From contig CAMCVN010000008.1 of NCBI GenBank assembly GCA_945881845.1, positions 1-64,000 of the forward strand: DNA of 64,000 nucleotides. The letters run 5' to 3'. Source of the stretch: Bifidobacterium breve. GTDB lineage: Bacteria; Actinomycetota; Thermoleophilia; Solirubrobacterales; Solirubrobacteraceae. The notes beneath the pieces were generated by a model, which worked only from the letters and a program-made list of their open reading frames with translations, was not told the DNA's origin and ran no database searches. Position numbers and translations under genes: made by a program. Position 1 is the first letter of the stretch, and each line of letters starts with the position of its first letter. This document shows positions 9,559 through 17,554 of this stretch, one piece after another.

Positions 9559-9834
9559 AGATGCGGCCCGCCCCGTGAATCGGGGCCACCGCGAATCTCG
9601 TCGATGGGAATCTCATCCCAGCCCTGTTCGGTTAGCAGGCGATGATGGTCACTATGGCGAAAGACCAGTGACCCAAGAAAAACCTGCTGTTCAGAACGGC
9701 GCATCACCGAATACCACATCGTCGTCGCGTCTCTGGATCCTTGGATCCGGTGCCATGGGCGCGGTGGCTGCTCTTCCCGCGAGCATACGCCGTCAGCTTC
9801 TAGGCCCGCCGCAGTAGCAACCTGACCGTCTTCC
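9559..9834. other. Intergenic region with hairpin and two doubtful small ORFs
   Basis: Between the L,D-transpeptidase and xerC. GCCCCG-TGAAT-CGGGGC near 9569-9585 is a strong hairpin without a T-tract. Two overlapping small frames look somewhat protein-like: a reverse one from ATG 9719 to 9555 (54 aa, contains FRHSDHHRLLTEQGWDEIP) and a forward GTG frame near 9668-9817 (49 aa, one hydrophobic segment). They are antisense to each other, so at most one is likely to be real, and neither has a clear ribosome-binding site. GGATCC-TT-GGATCC occurs near 9737-9750. Confidence 0.3.
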
Positions 9835-10776
9835 GTGTTGATGAAAAAGAGCGCCACAACCGAGCAGGATACGAACCCCGAGCTAACCGAGGGGTGGACG
9901 GCGGCTCTCGAGATGGTTAGAGATGACTTGGTGCGCCGCGGTAGCGCCGAGCGAACACGACGCGCTTACCAGAGCGACCTCGTCCAGTTCGCGCAGTGGG
10001 CGATCCTCGCGCAGCTCGAGCCGACCGATGTTGACGTCCGCCAGCTCCGCCGTTACGCCGCCTTCTGCGGCGAGAGCGAGATGGCGCCGTCGACCGTGGC
10101 GCGCAAGCTTGCGGCCTTGCGTTCGTGCTTTAGGACGCTGCGCGAACACGGCATCGTCGATCAAAACCCAGCTGAGCTAGTAGCTGCGCCGAAGCGGCCG
10201 TCGGCGCTACCGCGAGTGTTGCGGCCGGCCGAAATGACGGCGCTGATCGACCGAATTCCGGCAGGAACGGCGTTGGAATCGCGTGACCGCGCGCTGATTG
10301 AGCTGGCCTACGGTTCTGGTCTGCGCGCCGAGGAGTTGGTCAGCGCCAACGTTGAATCACTCGATCTCGACGCTGAAGAGATCCGTGTTGAAGGCAAGGG
10401 TTCGAAGACGCGGTTCGTGCCGATCGGTGAGTACGCGCGGAGCGCAATCGTCGGCTACCTCGAACGTGCGCGGCCTGCGTTACTCAGCGATTCAACCGAG
10501 CAGGCACTCTTCCTCTCAAAGTCCGGTCGCCGGCTGCAGAGTTCCGACGTGCGGCGGCGTCTGCGGCTTTGGGCACGTGCAGCGGAGTTGCCGGGGCGGG
10601 TCCACCCGCACGCGCTACGCCACTCATTCGCTACTCACCTGCTGGACGGCGGCGCAGATCTGCGCGCGATTCAGGAGCTGCTGGGTCACGAGCACCTTTC
10701 GAGCACGCAGATCTACACACGCGTTGAATCGGCTCGCCTACGCAGTGCATACAGTTCCAGCCACCCGCGCGCCTGA
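9835..10776 (+). CDS. xerC: Tyrosine recombinase XerC
   Basis: 313-residue integrase-family recombinase. The N-terminal SAM-like arm-binding domain (about 20-105) precedes the catalytic domain with Arg in YGSGLRAEEL, HALRH, GHEHL and the nucleophile Tyr in TQIYTRV. Downstream of dprA, this is the usual XerC locus in actinobacteria; a second copy at 35722 is the likely XerD, the pair resolving chromosome dimers at dif. Start is GTG 9835 or ATG 9841. I saw no dif-like site in the window. Confidence 0.9.
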   Translation: MLMKKSATTEQDTNPELTEGWTAALEMVRDDLVRRGSAERTRRAYQSDLVQFAQWAILAQLEPTDVDVRQLRRYAAFCGESEMAPSTVARKLAALRSCFRTLREHGIVDQNPAELVAAPKRPSALPRVLRPAEMTALIDRIPAGTALESRDRALIELAYGSGLRAEELVSANVESLDLDAEEIRVEGKGSKTRFVPIGEYARSAIVGYLERARPALLSDSTEQALFLSKSGRRLQSSDVRRRLRLWARAAELPGRVHPHALRHSFATHLLDGGADLRAIQELLGHEHLSSTQIYTRVESARLRSAYSSSHPRA

Positions 10777-10813
10777 TTGGCTTCTGGCTTCGCTGAGCGC
10801 GCTTCTGCGGTGT

Positions 10814-11611
10814 ATGGGCGCCGCTCCGCTACCGTTAGCGCCCGTGGCTGTCCGTCAAATATCAACCTCGCGCGATCCTCTGTTCTGCTCGGTCTGCGAG
10901 CGCAATCTGCTGCGCGGCGAGGAGCACAGCGCGTTTCTCCATGGCGGCGAACGGAAAGTCGTCTGCGAGCTTTGCACGCAGCGCGCAACGCAGCTCGGGT
11001 GGATTCGCGAGTCCGGCGACACTGCACCGGCGAGCGGCCGAATTGGGTGGATCCGCCGCTCGGCTGCGCGTGCGCCAAGCGGCCGCCGTGGCCGCCGAAA
11101 TGAGCCAGATCACGGAGAACTGCTGGTGCCACCCGAGGCGGTCGAGCTGGTCGAGCACTCCGGCGAGGCATCCGACGACCTGCTTGAACAGCAGACGCAG
11201 CCAATCGAAGTTATCCAGCGCTCTGAGTTTGAGCCGCCCGCGAAGGTCGAACTAGCCTTCAACGAGCGCGCCGTGCGCGCCGTGCCGACTCACGCAGACA
11301 TGAAGGGCGCGCGGGCGATCGAGGTCTTCAACGTTGGCGAGCATCCACGGACAGTGGCGAGCTTGGCGCGGACTCTCGGCGCGCCGGTCGTTAGCGTTCG
11401 ACCATCGGCGAAAGAGGGCAGCATTGTCTCCGTCGTGATCGCCTGGGAACTCTCTTGGTACGGCTACGAAATTGATCTTGCTGATGAGGGAGCGGGAGCC
11501 CGTTTGATCGATCAAGGAACTGAGCTTGAGCAGCTAGAACCTGCTGACCGCACGCCGAACGCCGTTGCAGACTCTCAAGGAATGCTGCACACGGCGGTCG
11601 AAGCGCAGTGA
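10814..11611 (+). CDS. Uncharacterised protein with N-terminal zinc-finger-like Cys cluster
   Basis: I do not recognise a named family. Starting at ATG 10814 (GTG 10844 also possible) the protein is about 265 aa. It opens with a likely zinc site, CSVCERN then VCELC about 30 residues later, followed by a basic linker (RRSAARAPSGRRGRR), an acidic stretch, and a C-terminal ordered segment (about 155-235) with ARAIEVFNVGEHPRTVASL and VVIAWELSWYGYEIDL. The stop overlaps the RNase HI start in GTGA, so the two are probably translationally coupled. The open frame extends back to 10298 inside xerC, but that part is an out-of-frame shadow. Confidence 0.75.
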   Translation: MGAAPLPLAPVAVRQISTSRDPLFCSVCERNLLRGEEHSAFLHGGERKVVCELCTQRATQLGWIRESGDTAPASGRIGWIRRSAARAPSGRRGRRNEPDHGELLVPPEAVELVEHSGEASDDLLEQQTQPIEVIQRSEFEPPAKVELAFNERAVRAVPTHADMKGARAIEVFNVGEHPRTVASLARTLGAPVVSVRPSAKEGSIVSVVIAWELSWYGYEIDLADEGAGARLIDQGTELEQLEPADRTPNAVADSQGMLHTAVEAQ

Positions 11612-12012
11612 AGCTGACGGTCCATGTAGACGGCGGCTCGCGCGGCAATCCCGGCCCGGCCGCGGCCGGCGCGGTCGCCTCCAACGCCGACGGTGAGATT
11701 GTCGGCGAGCGCGGCGAGACGATCGGAGTAGCGACAAATAACGTCGCTGAGTACAGAGCGGTGTTGCTCGGCGCAGCGCTCGCTGCCGAGCTCGGTGCGA
11801 GCGAAGTTGAGATCGTCAACGACTCAGAGCTGATCGCGCACCAGCTCAACGGCAAGTACAAGGTCAAGCACGTTGACATGAAGCCGCTCTACGCCGAAGC
11901 GATTGCGGCTCTCGGGAAGTTCGATAGCTGGGCGATCAGCTGCGTGCGCCGCGAGCAGAACGAGGCTGCCGACCTGCTCGTCAACCAGACCCTCGACGCC
12001 GGCGCGCTCTAG
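11608..12012 (+). CDS. rnhA: RNase HI-family protein (reverse-transcriptase-like RNase H)
   Basis: A 134-residue RNase H fold. The opening VDGGSRGNPGP and the acidic residues Asp8, Glu48 (NNVAEYRA), Asp72 (NDSELI) and Asp122 (NEAADLLVN) give the complete DEDD active site, so it should cut RNA in RNA-DNA hybrids. It lacks the basic protrusion of E. coli RNase HI and resembles the shorter actinobacterial/archaeal type. GTG start coupled to the zinc-finger gene upstream. With rnhB at 2257 the genome has both RNase H types. Confidence 0.9.
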   Translation: MKLTVHVDGGSRGNPGPAAAGAVASNADGEIVGERGETIGVATNNVAEYRAVLLGAALAAELGASEVEIVNDSELIAHQLNGKYKVKHVDMKPLYAEAIAALGKFDSWAISCVRREQNEAADLLVNQTLDAGAL

Positions 12013-12055
12013 CGCCTCGGTCGCGGGCCCGCGCGCGCCGACGCCTGCGCTTCGC

Positions 12056-13579
12056 TTATGACGGCAGAGGTGGCCTTCTCGCGCCAGTGTCCATCCAAGG
12101 GCGAACCTGTTCCAACGCGGCGCCAATCCTGAAGACGGTCTGATCATCGTACGTTCGCCCTGCGATCTGAACCCCGGTCGGCACGCCGTTGTCGGCGAAA
12201 CCAGATGGGACGTTCAAGACTGGGCAGCGGCTCAGAACGTTGAAGACAGTCGTCAGCAGGCCCTCAAAGTAGTACTGCAGATCGCGACCGTCAACGCTGA
12301 TTCCGTGGCCGACGTAGTCGTCGTCAGCTAGCAGGCCACGGGTGCCGTTGGTCGGGCAGATCAGTGCGTCGTAGCTCTCAAGCAGTGCGCCGACGGGTTC
12401 GTAGATCTTCGCTTCCATGATCAGCGCCTCGAGCAGCGACGAGTCGCCGCCTGCGTCGTTCGCCCAGCGGGCGAACTCGGCCGCATAGTCGGTCACGATC
12501 TCGCGGTGCTCTTCGACCGCCTGCGCAACCCAATCGCCCAAGATCAGCCGGAAGTGGATCGCCCCAGCACGAGCGACCTCGGCTTGGGGAATTTGCAGGT
12601 CGACCACGTCAACTATTGCCCCGGCTTCGCGTAGCGCCTCGCCGACGGCCAGCGTGTTGGCCCTAACGTCCGGATCGACCGGCCAGCCACCAAGGTCCTC
12701 AGAGAGCGCAATCCGCATCCCTCGAATCGCTTCGAAGCTCGTCGGAAGCACCAGCTTTGGCCGCAACGTCGTTACGTCGCTTGGGTCAGGGCCGGCAATT
12801 TGGTTTTCGTACAGCGCGCAGTCGGCGACGGTCCGAGCGAGCGGGCCGTTGTGGCAGAAGGTGTCGAGATTGAACGGCGGGTCGAGAGGCACGCGACCGT
12901 ACGGGGGCTTGAATCCAACGACGCCACAGAACGAGGCTGGAATTCGAATCGAACCACCGATGTCAGAGCCGCTGGCGAGCGTCGTCGTGCCGCTTGCGAG
13001 CGCGGCCGCCGATCCACCAGATGAGCCTCCCACCGCATAAGTGGGGTTCCAAGGGTTGCGTGTCACTCCCCAAATCCTCGACTGAGTGAAACCGGCACAT
13101 GAGAACTCAGGGGCCGTCGTGCGCGCGTGGATGATTGCTCCGGAATCAAGATGGCGCTGCGCGAAGGCTGAGCTGCGCTCCGCGACCTGATCTTTGTAGA
13201 TCAAAGAGCCTTGGGTTTGCGGCTGCCCAGCTACCGCTTCCTCCTCCTTTATTGCCAGAGGAATGCCCTCAAGGGGACGCGGCGGCTCGCCCTTGCCGGC
13301 GTAGCGCTGTTCGGCTTCCCGGGCCTGAGCGAGAGCCTCCTCGAAGAACTGGTGGCAGAGCGCGTTTACGACCGGTTCGACCTGCTCGGCCTGGGCGATC
13401 ACGGCCTCGACAAGCTCGACCGGAGAGAGCTCGCGCGCCGTGAACATCCGAATTGCCTCGGTTGCCGGTATGTAACTGAGTTCGCTGATCGTCGATCCAG
13501 TCAGCTCGGGGGATCGGTGCAGGCGGGCCTTAGAGCAGCCCGGCCTTCGGGCCGTCTTGCTCGTTCTTCTTGCCGACAC
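12056..13579 (-). CDS. Amidase (amidase-signature family)
   Basis: An amidase-signature hydrolase with the full Ser-cisSer-Lys machinery: Lys in PLAIKEE, the Gly/Ser loop GGSSGGSAAALASG and the second Ser region GSDIGGSIRIPA. Substrate cannot be read; it could act on small amides or as a GatA paralogue, but no gatB/gatC lies nearby. The start is uncertain: GTG 13579 gives 507 aa but overlaps bioY by 50 bases, and no ATG/GTG/TTG occurs until ATG 13447, which would cut into the first helix (LSYIPATEAIRMF). Same strand as bioY. Confidence 0.88.
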   Translation of the reverse strand: MSARRTSKTARRPGCSKARLHRSPELTGSTISELSYIPATEAIRMFTARELSPVELVEAVIAQAEQVEPVVNALCHQFFEEALAQAREAEQRYAGKGEPPRPLEGIPLAIKEEEAVAGQPQTQGSLIYKDQVAERSSAFAQRHLDSGAIIHARTTAPEFSCAGFTQSRIWGVTRNPWNPTYAVGGSSGGSAAALASGTTTLASGSDIGGSIRIPASFCGVVGFKPPYGRVPLDPPFNLDTFCHNGPLARTVADCALYENQIAGPDPSDVTTLRPKLVLPTSFEAIRGMRIALSEDLGGWPVDPDVRANTLAVGEALREAGAIVDVVDLQIPQAEVARAGAIHFRLILGDWVAQAVEEHREIVTDYAAEFARWANDAGGDSSLLEALIMEAKIYEPVGALLESYDALICPTNGTRGLLADDDYVGHGISVDGRDLQYYFEGLLTTVFNVLSRCPVLNVPSGFADNGVPTGVQIAGRTYDDQTVFRIGAALEQVRPWMDTGARRPPLPS

Positions 13580-14186
13580 CGGTCTTCTGCAGCAACGCCC
13601 AACCGGCTGGTAGAAGCGCGGCAGCGAAGGCGAGCTTCACAAGGTCGCCGAGAATGAACGGTTGAACCCCGGCCTTGTAAGCCTCGGTCCAGCCGAAGGC
13701 GACTCCGTCGCCGGCTGGATCCCAAGTCGCAAGCCACGGCACGCCGAAGGCGTAGATCAGGATGTTGCCGAGCAAGAGCACGCCGACCATCGCCATCACG
13801 CGGCGGTCTGCACCGCGCTCAGCGAGCCAACCGACGACGGCAGCGGCGACGATGAAGCCGATGATGTAGCCACCGGTTGCGCCGGTGATGATGTCCCAGC
13901 CGCCCGACTGGTCGGTGAAAATCGGCGCACCGAGCGCGCCGATGATGAAGTAGAGCGCCAGCGCGAGCGCGCCCTTGCGCGATCCGAGCACACCGCCCAC
14001 GAGCAGGACGGCAAGTGTCTGGCCGGTAAAGGGCACCGGGTACCAAGGAATCGACACTTGGGCTAGCCCAGCGACCAGAGCGGTGCCGCATAGAACCAAG
14101 ACGAGATCTCGCAGCATCTCGTTAGTGCGCGTCTCCGAGTGTGGGATAACCCGGTCGACGATCGTTCCATAGCGTGCGCTTTGCAT
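13530..14186 (-). CDS. bioY: BioY biotin transporter (ECF S component)
   Basis: A 218-residue integral membrane protein with about six hydrophobic segments and the BioY hallmark VPFTGQTLAVLLVGG near residues 51-65, plus GGYIIGF later. BioY captures biotin, alone or with an ECF module (none in the window). ATG start with AAGGAG eleven bases upstream. The hydrophilic N-terminus (about 25 residues) is longer than usual, so a start inside it (MLRDLV) is possible. Confidence 0.92.
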   Translation of the reverse strand: MQSARYGTIVDRVIPHSETRTNEMLRDLVLVLCGTALVAGLAQVSIPWYPVPFTGQTLAVLLVGGVLGSRKGALALALYFIIGALGAPIFTDQSGGWDIITGATGGYIIGFIVAAAVVGWLAERGADRRVMAMVGVLLLGNILIYAFGVPWLATWDPAGDGVAFGWTEAYKAGVQPFILGDLVKLAFAAALLPAGWALLQKTGVGKKNEQDGPKAGLL

Positions 14187-14292
14187 CTGGCGTTGCTCCT
14201 TAATTGACTGATTGACCTCCGCGATGCTACGGCATCGCCGTCCAGCATGGGAGTCAAGGGGTTGTCACGCTGCTACTGGCTAGCTCAGGTGT

Positions 14293-14298
14293 TATAAA
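14293..14298 (+). promoter_or_regulatory. Extended -10 (TGTTATAAA) of a leaderless promoter
   Basis: TATAAA preceded by TG one base upstream, an extended -10. Six bases separate it from the ATG at 14305, so transcription should begin at or next to the A of the start codon. There is no Shine-Dalgarno. TTGTCA lies upstream but 24 bases away, too far for a normal -35. Confidence 0.55.
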
Positions 14299-14304
14299 GC
14301 GAGA

Positions 14305-15537
14305 ATGAAAACAAAGCCGACTCTCCTAGCCTCCCTCGCCGTCGCTCTCTCAGCTCCATTCTTGCTCGCCGCCTGCGGTGGCTCGAGCAGCTCCGACACT
14401 GCGTCGACGACCACGACCGCGAGCGACACCGTCCGCATTGGCATGGAAGGTCCACTCTCAGGAGACCAGAAGGTGACCGGCGTCGGCATGCTCAACGGCG
14501 CCAAGCTGGCCGTCGACAAGCTCAACGCAAAAGGTGGCCTTCTCGGCAAGCAGATTGAGATCGTGCCGATCGATGACGCAGCCGACCCGGCGACCGGCGT
14601 TACGGCCGCCAATGCTGCAATCAAGGACGGGCTAGACGGCGTCGTCGGCCCTTACAATTCGGGCGTTGGAATCAAAACGCTGCCGCTCTACGAGGCTGCG
14701 GGCCTAACGCCGATCCGCCTTACTTCGGACAGCGCGACGAACGGCATGGGGTACACGCTCCAGCCGATGGATTACCAGATCGCTCCGGTCGCGACGACGG
14801 CACTAACAGACTGGTTGAAGGCAAAATCGGTAGCCATCGCTTACGACCCGACGCCTGGCTACACGGCAACCGTTGGCGCGCAGATGAAGACGTTGCTCGA
14901 AAAGGCAGGCGTCAAGATCACCGCCTATGAGGCCGTCAAGCCGGGCGCTTCCAACTACACCAGCACGGTCAAGAAGCTTGAGGCAACCAACCCTGACGTG
15001 ATCTACTCGGTCGTCTACTTCCCAGAAGGTGGATTGATCGCCAAGGAGATGAACGCGAGCTCCTCGAAGGTGAAGTGTGTTGCCGACTACGCATCGGACG
15101 ATCCAGGCTTCGTAACGACAGCCGGCAAGGCCGCGGCGCAGAACTGCCCTGTTGTCGGCGTCCCGTCACCAGGTGACTTCCCGACCGGTGGCTCCTTTGA
15201 TGCCGCTTACCAGAAGGAATATGGCGAGGGTCCAGGCACGTGGAGTTCTTACGTCTACGACTCGGTCAACCTGCTCGCCAGCTGCGTCGAGAGCGCTGGC
15301 GGCTTCGACAACACGCCGAACGCTGATAACTCGACGACAGCTCAGGTCGATGGTTCGACGGCGCTGACGAAGTGCCTCAACGCGACTAAGGACTGGGAGG
15401 GCGTTACCGGCTCTGTCACGATCGACGCGGCCAACGGCAACCGCGACCCGGCCACTGTCGTGGTCCTCGGTACCGACAGCAACGGTGAGCTGCATGTCGA
15501 TAAGGACTGGGCAAACGCAGTTGGCGCGCCCTACTAG
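14305..15537 (+). CDS. Branched-chain amino-acid-type ABC substrate-binding lipoprotein
   Basis: A 410-residue periplasmic-binding protein of the LivJ/LivK class. The signal ends in a lipobox (FLLAAC, Cys about residue 25), followed by a Ser/Thr linker and the binding fold starting VRIGMEGPLSGDQ; later DGVVGPYNSGVG and AIAYDPTPGY fit the type I fold. The ligand is unknown. No permease or ATPase gene lies near it, so it is an orphan here. Its stop overlaps the stop of the convergent ZIP transporter. Confidence 0.9.
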   Translation: MKTKPTLLASLAVALSAPFLLAACGGSSSSDTASTTTTASDTVRIGMEGPLSGDQKVTGVGMLNGAKLAVDKLNAKGGLLGKQIEIVPIDDAADPATGVTAANAAIKDGLDGVVGPYNSGVGIKTLPLYEAAGLTPIRLTSDSATNGMGYTLQPMDYQIAPVATTALTDWLKAKSVAIAYDPTPGYTATVGAQMKTLLEKAGVKITAYEAVKPGASNYTSTVKKLEATNPDVIYSVVYFPEGGLIAKEMNASSSKVKCVADYASDDPGFVTTAGKAAAQNCPVVGVPSPGDFPTGGSFDAAYQKEYGEGPGTWSSYVYDSVNLLASCVESAGGFDNTPNADNSTTAQVDGSTALTKCLNATKDWEGVTGSVTIDAANGNRDPATVVVLGTDSNGELHVDKDWANAVGAPY

Positions 15538-16274
15538 ACGCCGAGCAGCAAAGCCATTGCGGTCATAACCAACATTGAACCGATGATCCCGGTTGCGGCG
15601 AGCGGCCGGTTTTCGCGAGGGCCGAGCGCATCGGGCAGTAGCTCCAGAATCACCAGCGCCAACATCGCGCCAGCGGCGAAACCGAGAGACCACGGGAGAA
15701 GCGCGGTTATCTGCTCGACCAGCAGGAAGGCGATCACGGCACCGACCGGCTGCGGCAGGCTCGTTCCAACGGCGGCCCAGAACTGCTGCGAGGCGCTAAA
15801 GCCAGCCTGAGCCATCGGGATCGCGGTTGCGGTGCCCTCCGGCACGTTCTGCAGTGCAATCGCGATGAAGACGAAGAGCCCAAGTGTGCTGTCGGCCGAC
15901 CAAGACGAGCCGAGCGCGAATCCTTCCGGAAGGCTGTGGACGAAGAGCACGACGAAGACCAACGCCGAGCGGCGAACATGGACGCCACTCAATTTCCCGA
16001 CGTGCATCTCACGGCGGGCCATCGCCCGCTGGCCGATAAGCAGAAAGGCCACGCCGATCGCGCCGCCGAAGATCAGAGGAACCCATTGACCCTTGTCGAT
16101 CGGCTCAAGTACCAGCCCGATAGAGGCGGCAGTCATCACCCCTGCCGCGATTCCCCAAAGCAGCGGGCGCCAGCGCTCGGTGCGCGCAGGCCCGAGCCAT
16201 GCCACCGGGAGCGCGCCAAGGCCGGTCGCCAGCGCCGTGACGCAGGCCAGCAGGAAAACGGTAAGCAACGCCAC
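15534..16274 (-). CDS. ZIP-family divalent metal transporter
   Basis: A 246-residue membrane protein with about eight hydrophobic segments. The paired metal-site motifs HSLPEG (TM4) and QNVPEG (TM5) identify the ZIP family, which imports Zn2+, Fe2+ or Mn2+. A basic loop between TM3 and TM4 contains one His (REMHVGK) rather than the His-rich run of many ZIPs. GTG start; the C-terminus overlaps the binding-protein gene by four bases. Confidence 0.92.
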   Translation of the reverse strand: MALLTVFLLACVTALATGLGALPVAWLGPARTERWRPLLWGIAAGVMTAASIGLVLEPIDKGQWVPLIFGGAIGVAFLLIGQRAMARREMHVGKLSGVHVRRSALVFVVLFVHSLPEGFALGSSWSADSTLGLFVFIAIALQNVPEGTATAIPMAQAGFSASQQFWAAVGTSLPQPVGAVIAFLLVEQITALLPWSLGFAAGAMLALVILELLPDALGPRENRPLAATGIIGSMLVMTAMALLLGV

Positions 16275-16350
16275 CGCCGCAGATTACGGCAGCACACGGC
16301 GCGAGCCTGAGTACCGCGCGCCAGCGCCCCGCGCTACCCTCGCCGCTCAG

Positions 16351-16911
16351 ATGATTTCAACCAATCAGCTTAAGAACGGCAATCACATCGAGGTCGACGG
16401 CACGGTCTTCAAGGTCGTTGACTTCCAGCACGTCAAGCCCGGCAAGGGTCCTGCGTTCGTTCGTACGAAGCTGCGCCGGACTTCAGACGGCAACGTGATT
16501 GACAAGACCTTCCGTGCCGGCGAGAAGTTCCGTTCCGTCCGCTCAGAGGCTCGCCGGATGAGTTTTCTCTACTCCGACGGCACCGAAGCGCACTTCATGG
16601 ACAGCGAATCGTTCGAGCAGATCGCATTGCCGGTGGCGTTGGTTGAGAACGAGCTGCGGTGGACGAAGCCCAATGACGATGTCGACATGCTCTTCATCGA
16701 TTCAGAGCCGAGCACGCTTCAGCTTCCCGCGTCGGTCGAGCTGGAAGTGACCGAGACGGAGCCGGGATTGCGCGGCGACACCGCATCAGGCGGGGGCAAT
16801 AAGCCTGCAACGCTTGAGACCGGCGCGATCATCCAAGTTCCGCTCTTCGTCAACATCGGCGACAAGATCAAAGTTCAGACCGATAGCGGCGACTACATGT
16901 CGCGCGCCTGA
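16351..16911 (+). CDS. efp: Translation elongation factor P
   Basis: 186 residues in the normal three-domain EF-P arrangement. It relieves ribosome stalling at proline runs. The conserved tip loop reads KPGKGPAF with Lys32 between Pro30 and Pro34; this palindromic KPGKGPA loop is the actinobacterial type reported to work without modification, and no modification enzyme gene is nearby. The frame is open upstream to 16093, but the ATG at 16351 gives the family N-terminus (MISTNQLKNG). A TACCCT hexamer ends ten bases before it. Confidence 0.96.
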   Translation: MISTNQLKNGNHIEVDGTVFKVVDFQHVKPGKGPAFVRTKLRRTSDGNVIDKTFRAGEKFRSVRSEARRMSFLYSDGTEAHFMDSESFEQIALPVALVENELRWTKPNDDVDMLFIDSEPSTLQLPASVELEVTETEPGLRGDTASGGGNKPATLETGAIIQVPLFVNIGDKIKVQTDSGDYMSRA

Positions 16912-16925
16912 AAGCCGCGCCGTCT

Positions 16926-17342
16926 GTGTCACGACGTAGTGAGCAGCGCCGCGACGCAGCCTTCGTCCTCTACGAGGCCGAGATTGCCGGATCGCCTGTC
17001 AGTGACGTGCTCGACCGCGGCGCGAGCGCGCTGACAAGGTCGCTTGTCCACGCCGCAGACGACCTGCGCGAGCAGCTCGACGAGATTATCGGGCGCTACG
17101 CGATCGATTGGCGCGTCGAGCGAATCGCGATGCTTGAACGCTGCATCATGCGAGTCGCGCTCGTCGAGATGCTCTACCCGGATGCGGTACCGGCGGAGAC
17201 GCCGATCCCGCCTGAGGGAGCGATCGATCAGGCCGTTGAAGTTGCCAAGGAGTACTGCGGCGCGCAGTCACCGGGCTTCGTTAACGGCATCCTCAATGCG
17301 GCGATGGCCGAAATCGGCGAGACTGCGCCAAGCGATGACTGA
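16926..17342 (+). CDS. nusB: Transcription antitermination factor NusB
   Basis: A 138-residue all-helical NusB that acts with NusE/S10 on boxA of rRNA transcripts. The N-terminal SRRSEQRRDAAFVLYEAE and the C-terminal VEVAKEYCGAQSPGFVNGIL are typical. GTG start 14 bases after efp; efp-nusB adjacency is conserved in many bacteria. Its stop lies inside the next small gene (8-base overlap). Confidence 0.94.
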   Translation: MSRRSEQRRDAAFVLYEAEIAGSPVSDVLDRGASALTRSLVHAADDLREQLDEIIGRYAIDWRVERIAMLERCIMRVALVEMLYPDAVPAETPIPPEGAIDQAVEVAKEYCGAQSPGFVNGILNAAMAEIGETAPSDD

Positions 17343-17547
17343 TCTAGACACAACTGCAATTGACGAACTCGTAGAGCGCCTAAGTCGCGCAGCTCAGCAG
17401 CTGCGTGGCGGCGACCTGACGACCGACGCCGCAGCATCGTTGGTCGAGGACTGCGCGGCGCTCGCTGGCCAGGCTTCGAGCGAACTCGATCGGCTGGCAA
17501 GGGAAACGCCTGCCGAGCCGCCACCCGGCCAGGACACGCTGCTGTGA
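17335..17547 (+). CDS. xseB: Probable exodeoxyribonuclease VII small subunit (XseB-like)
   Basis: A 70-residue helical protein, MTDLDTTAIDELVERLSRAA at its start, with the layout ELVERL...LRGGDLTTDAAASLVEDCAAL that parallels the XseB pattern (a leucine helix, a G-D-L turn, then a second helix). XseB is usually next to ispA and dxs, and this gene lies directly before a prenyl synthase, which supports the call. The similarity is weak by eye and xseA is absent from the window. ATG start, overlapping nusB. Confidence 0.6.
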   Translation: MTDLDTTAIDELVERLSRAAQQLRGGDLTTDAAASLVEDCAALAGQASSELDRLARETPAEPPPGQDTLL

Positions 17548-17554
17548 GGCGCCG

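Noticed and set aside
10298-10813. Open frame upstream of the zinc-finger gene
   Set aside because: It lies inside xerC in another frame and has shadow-like composition (Arg/Ser-rich); the domain begins at 10814 or later.
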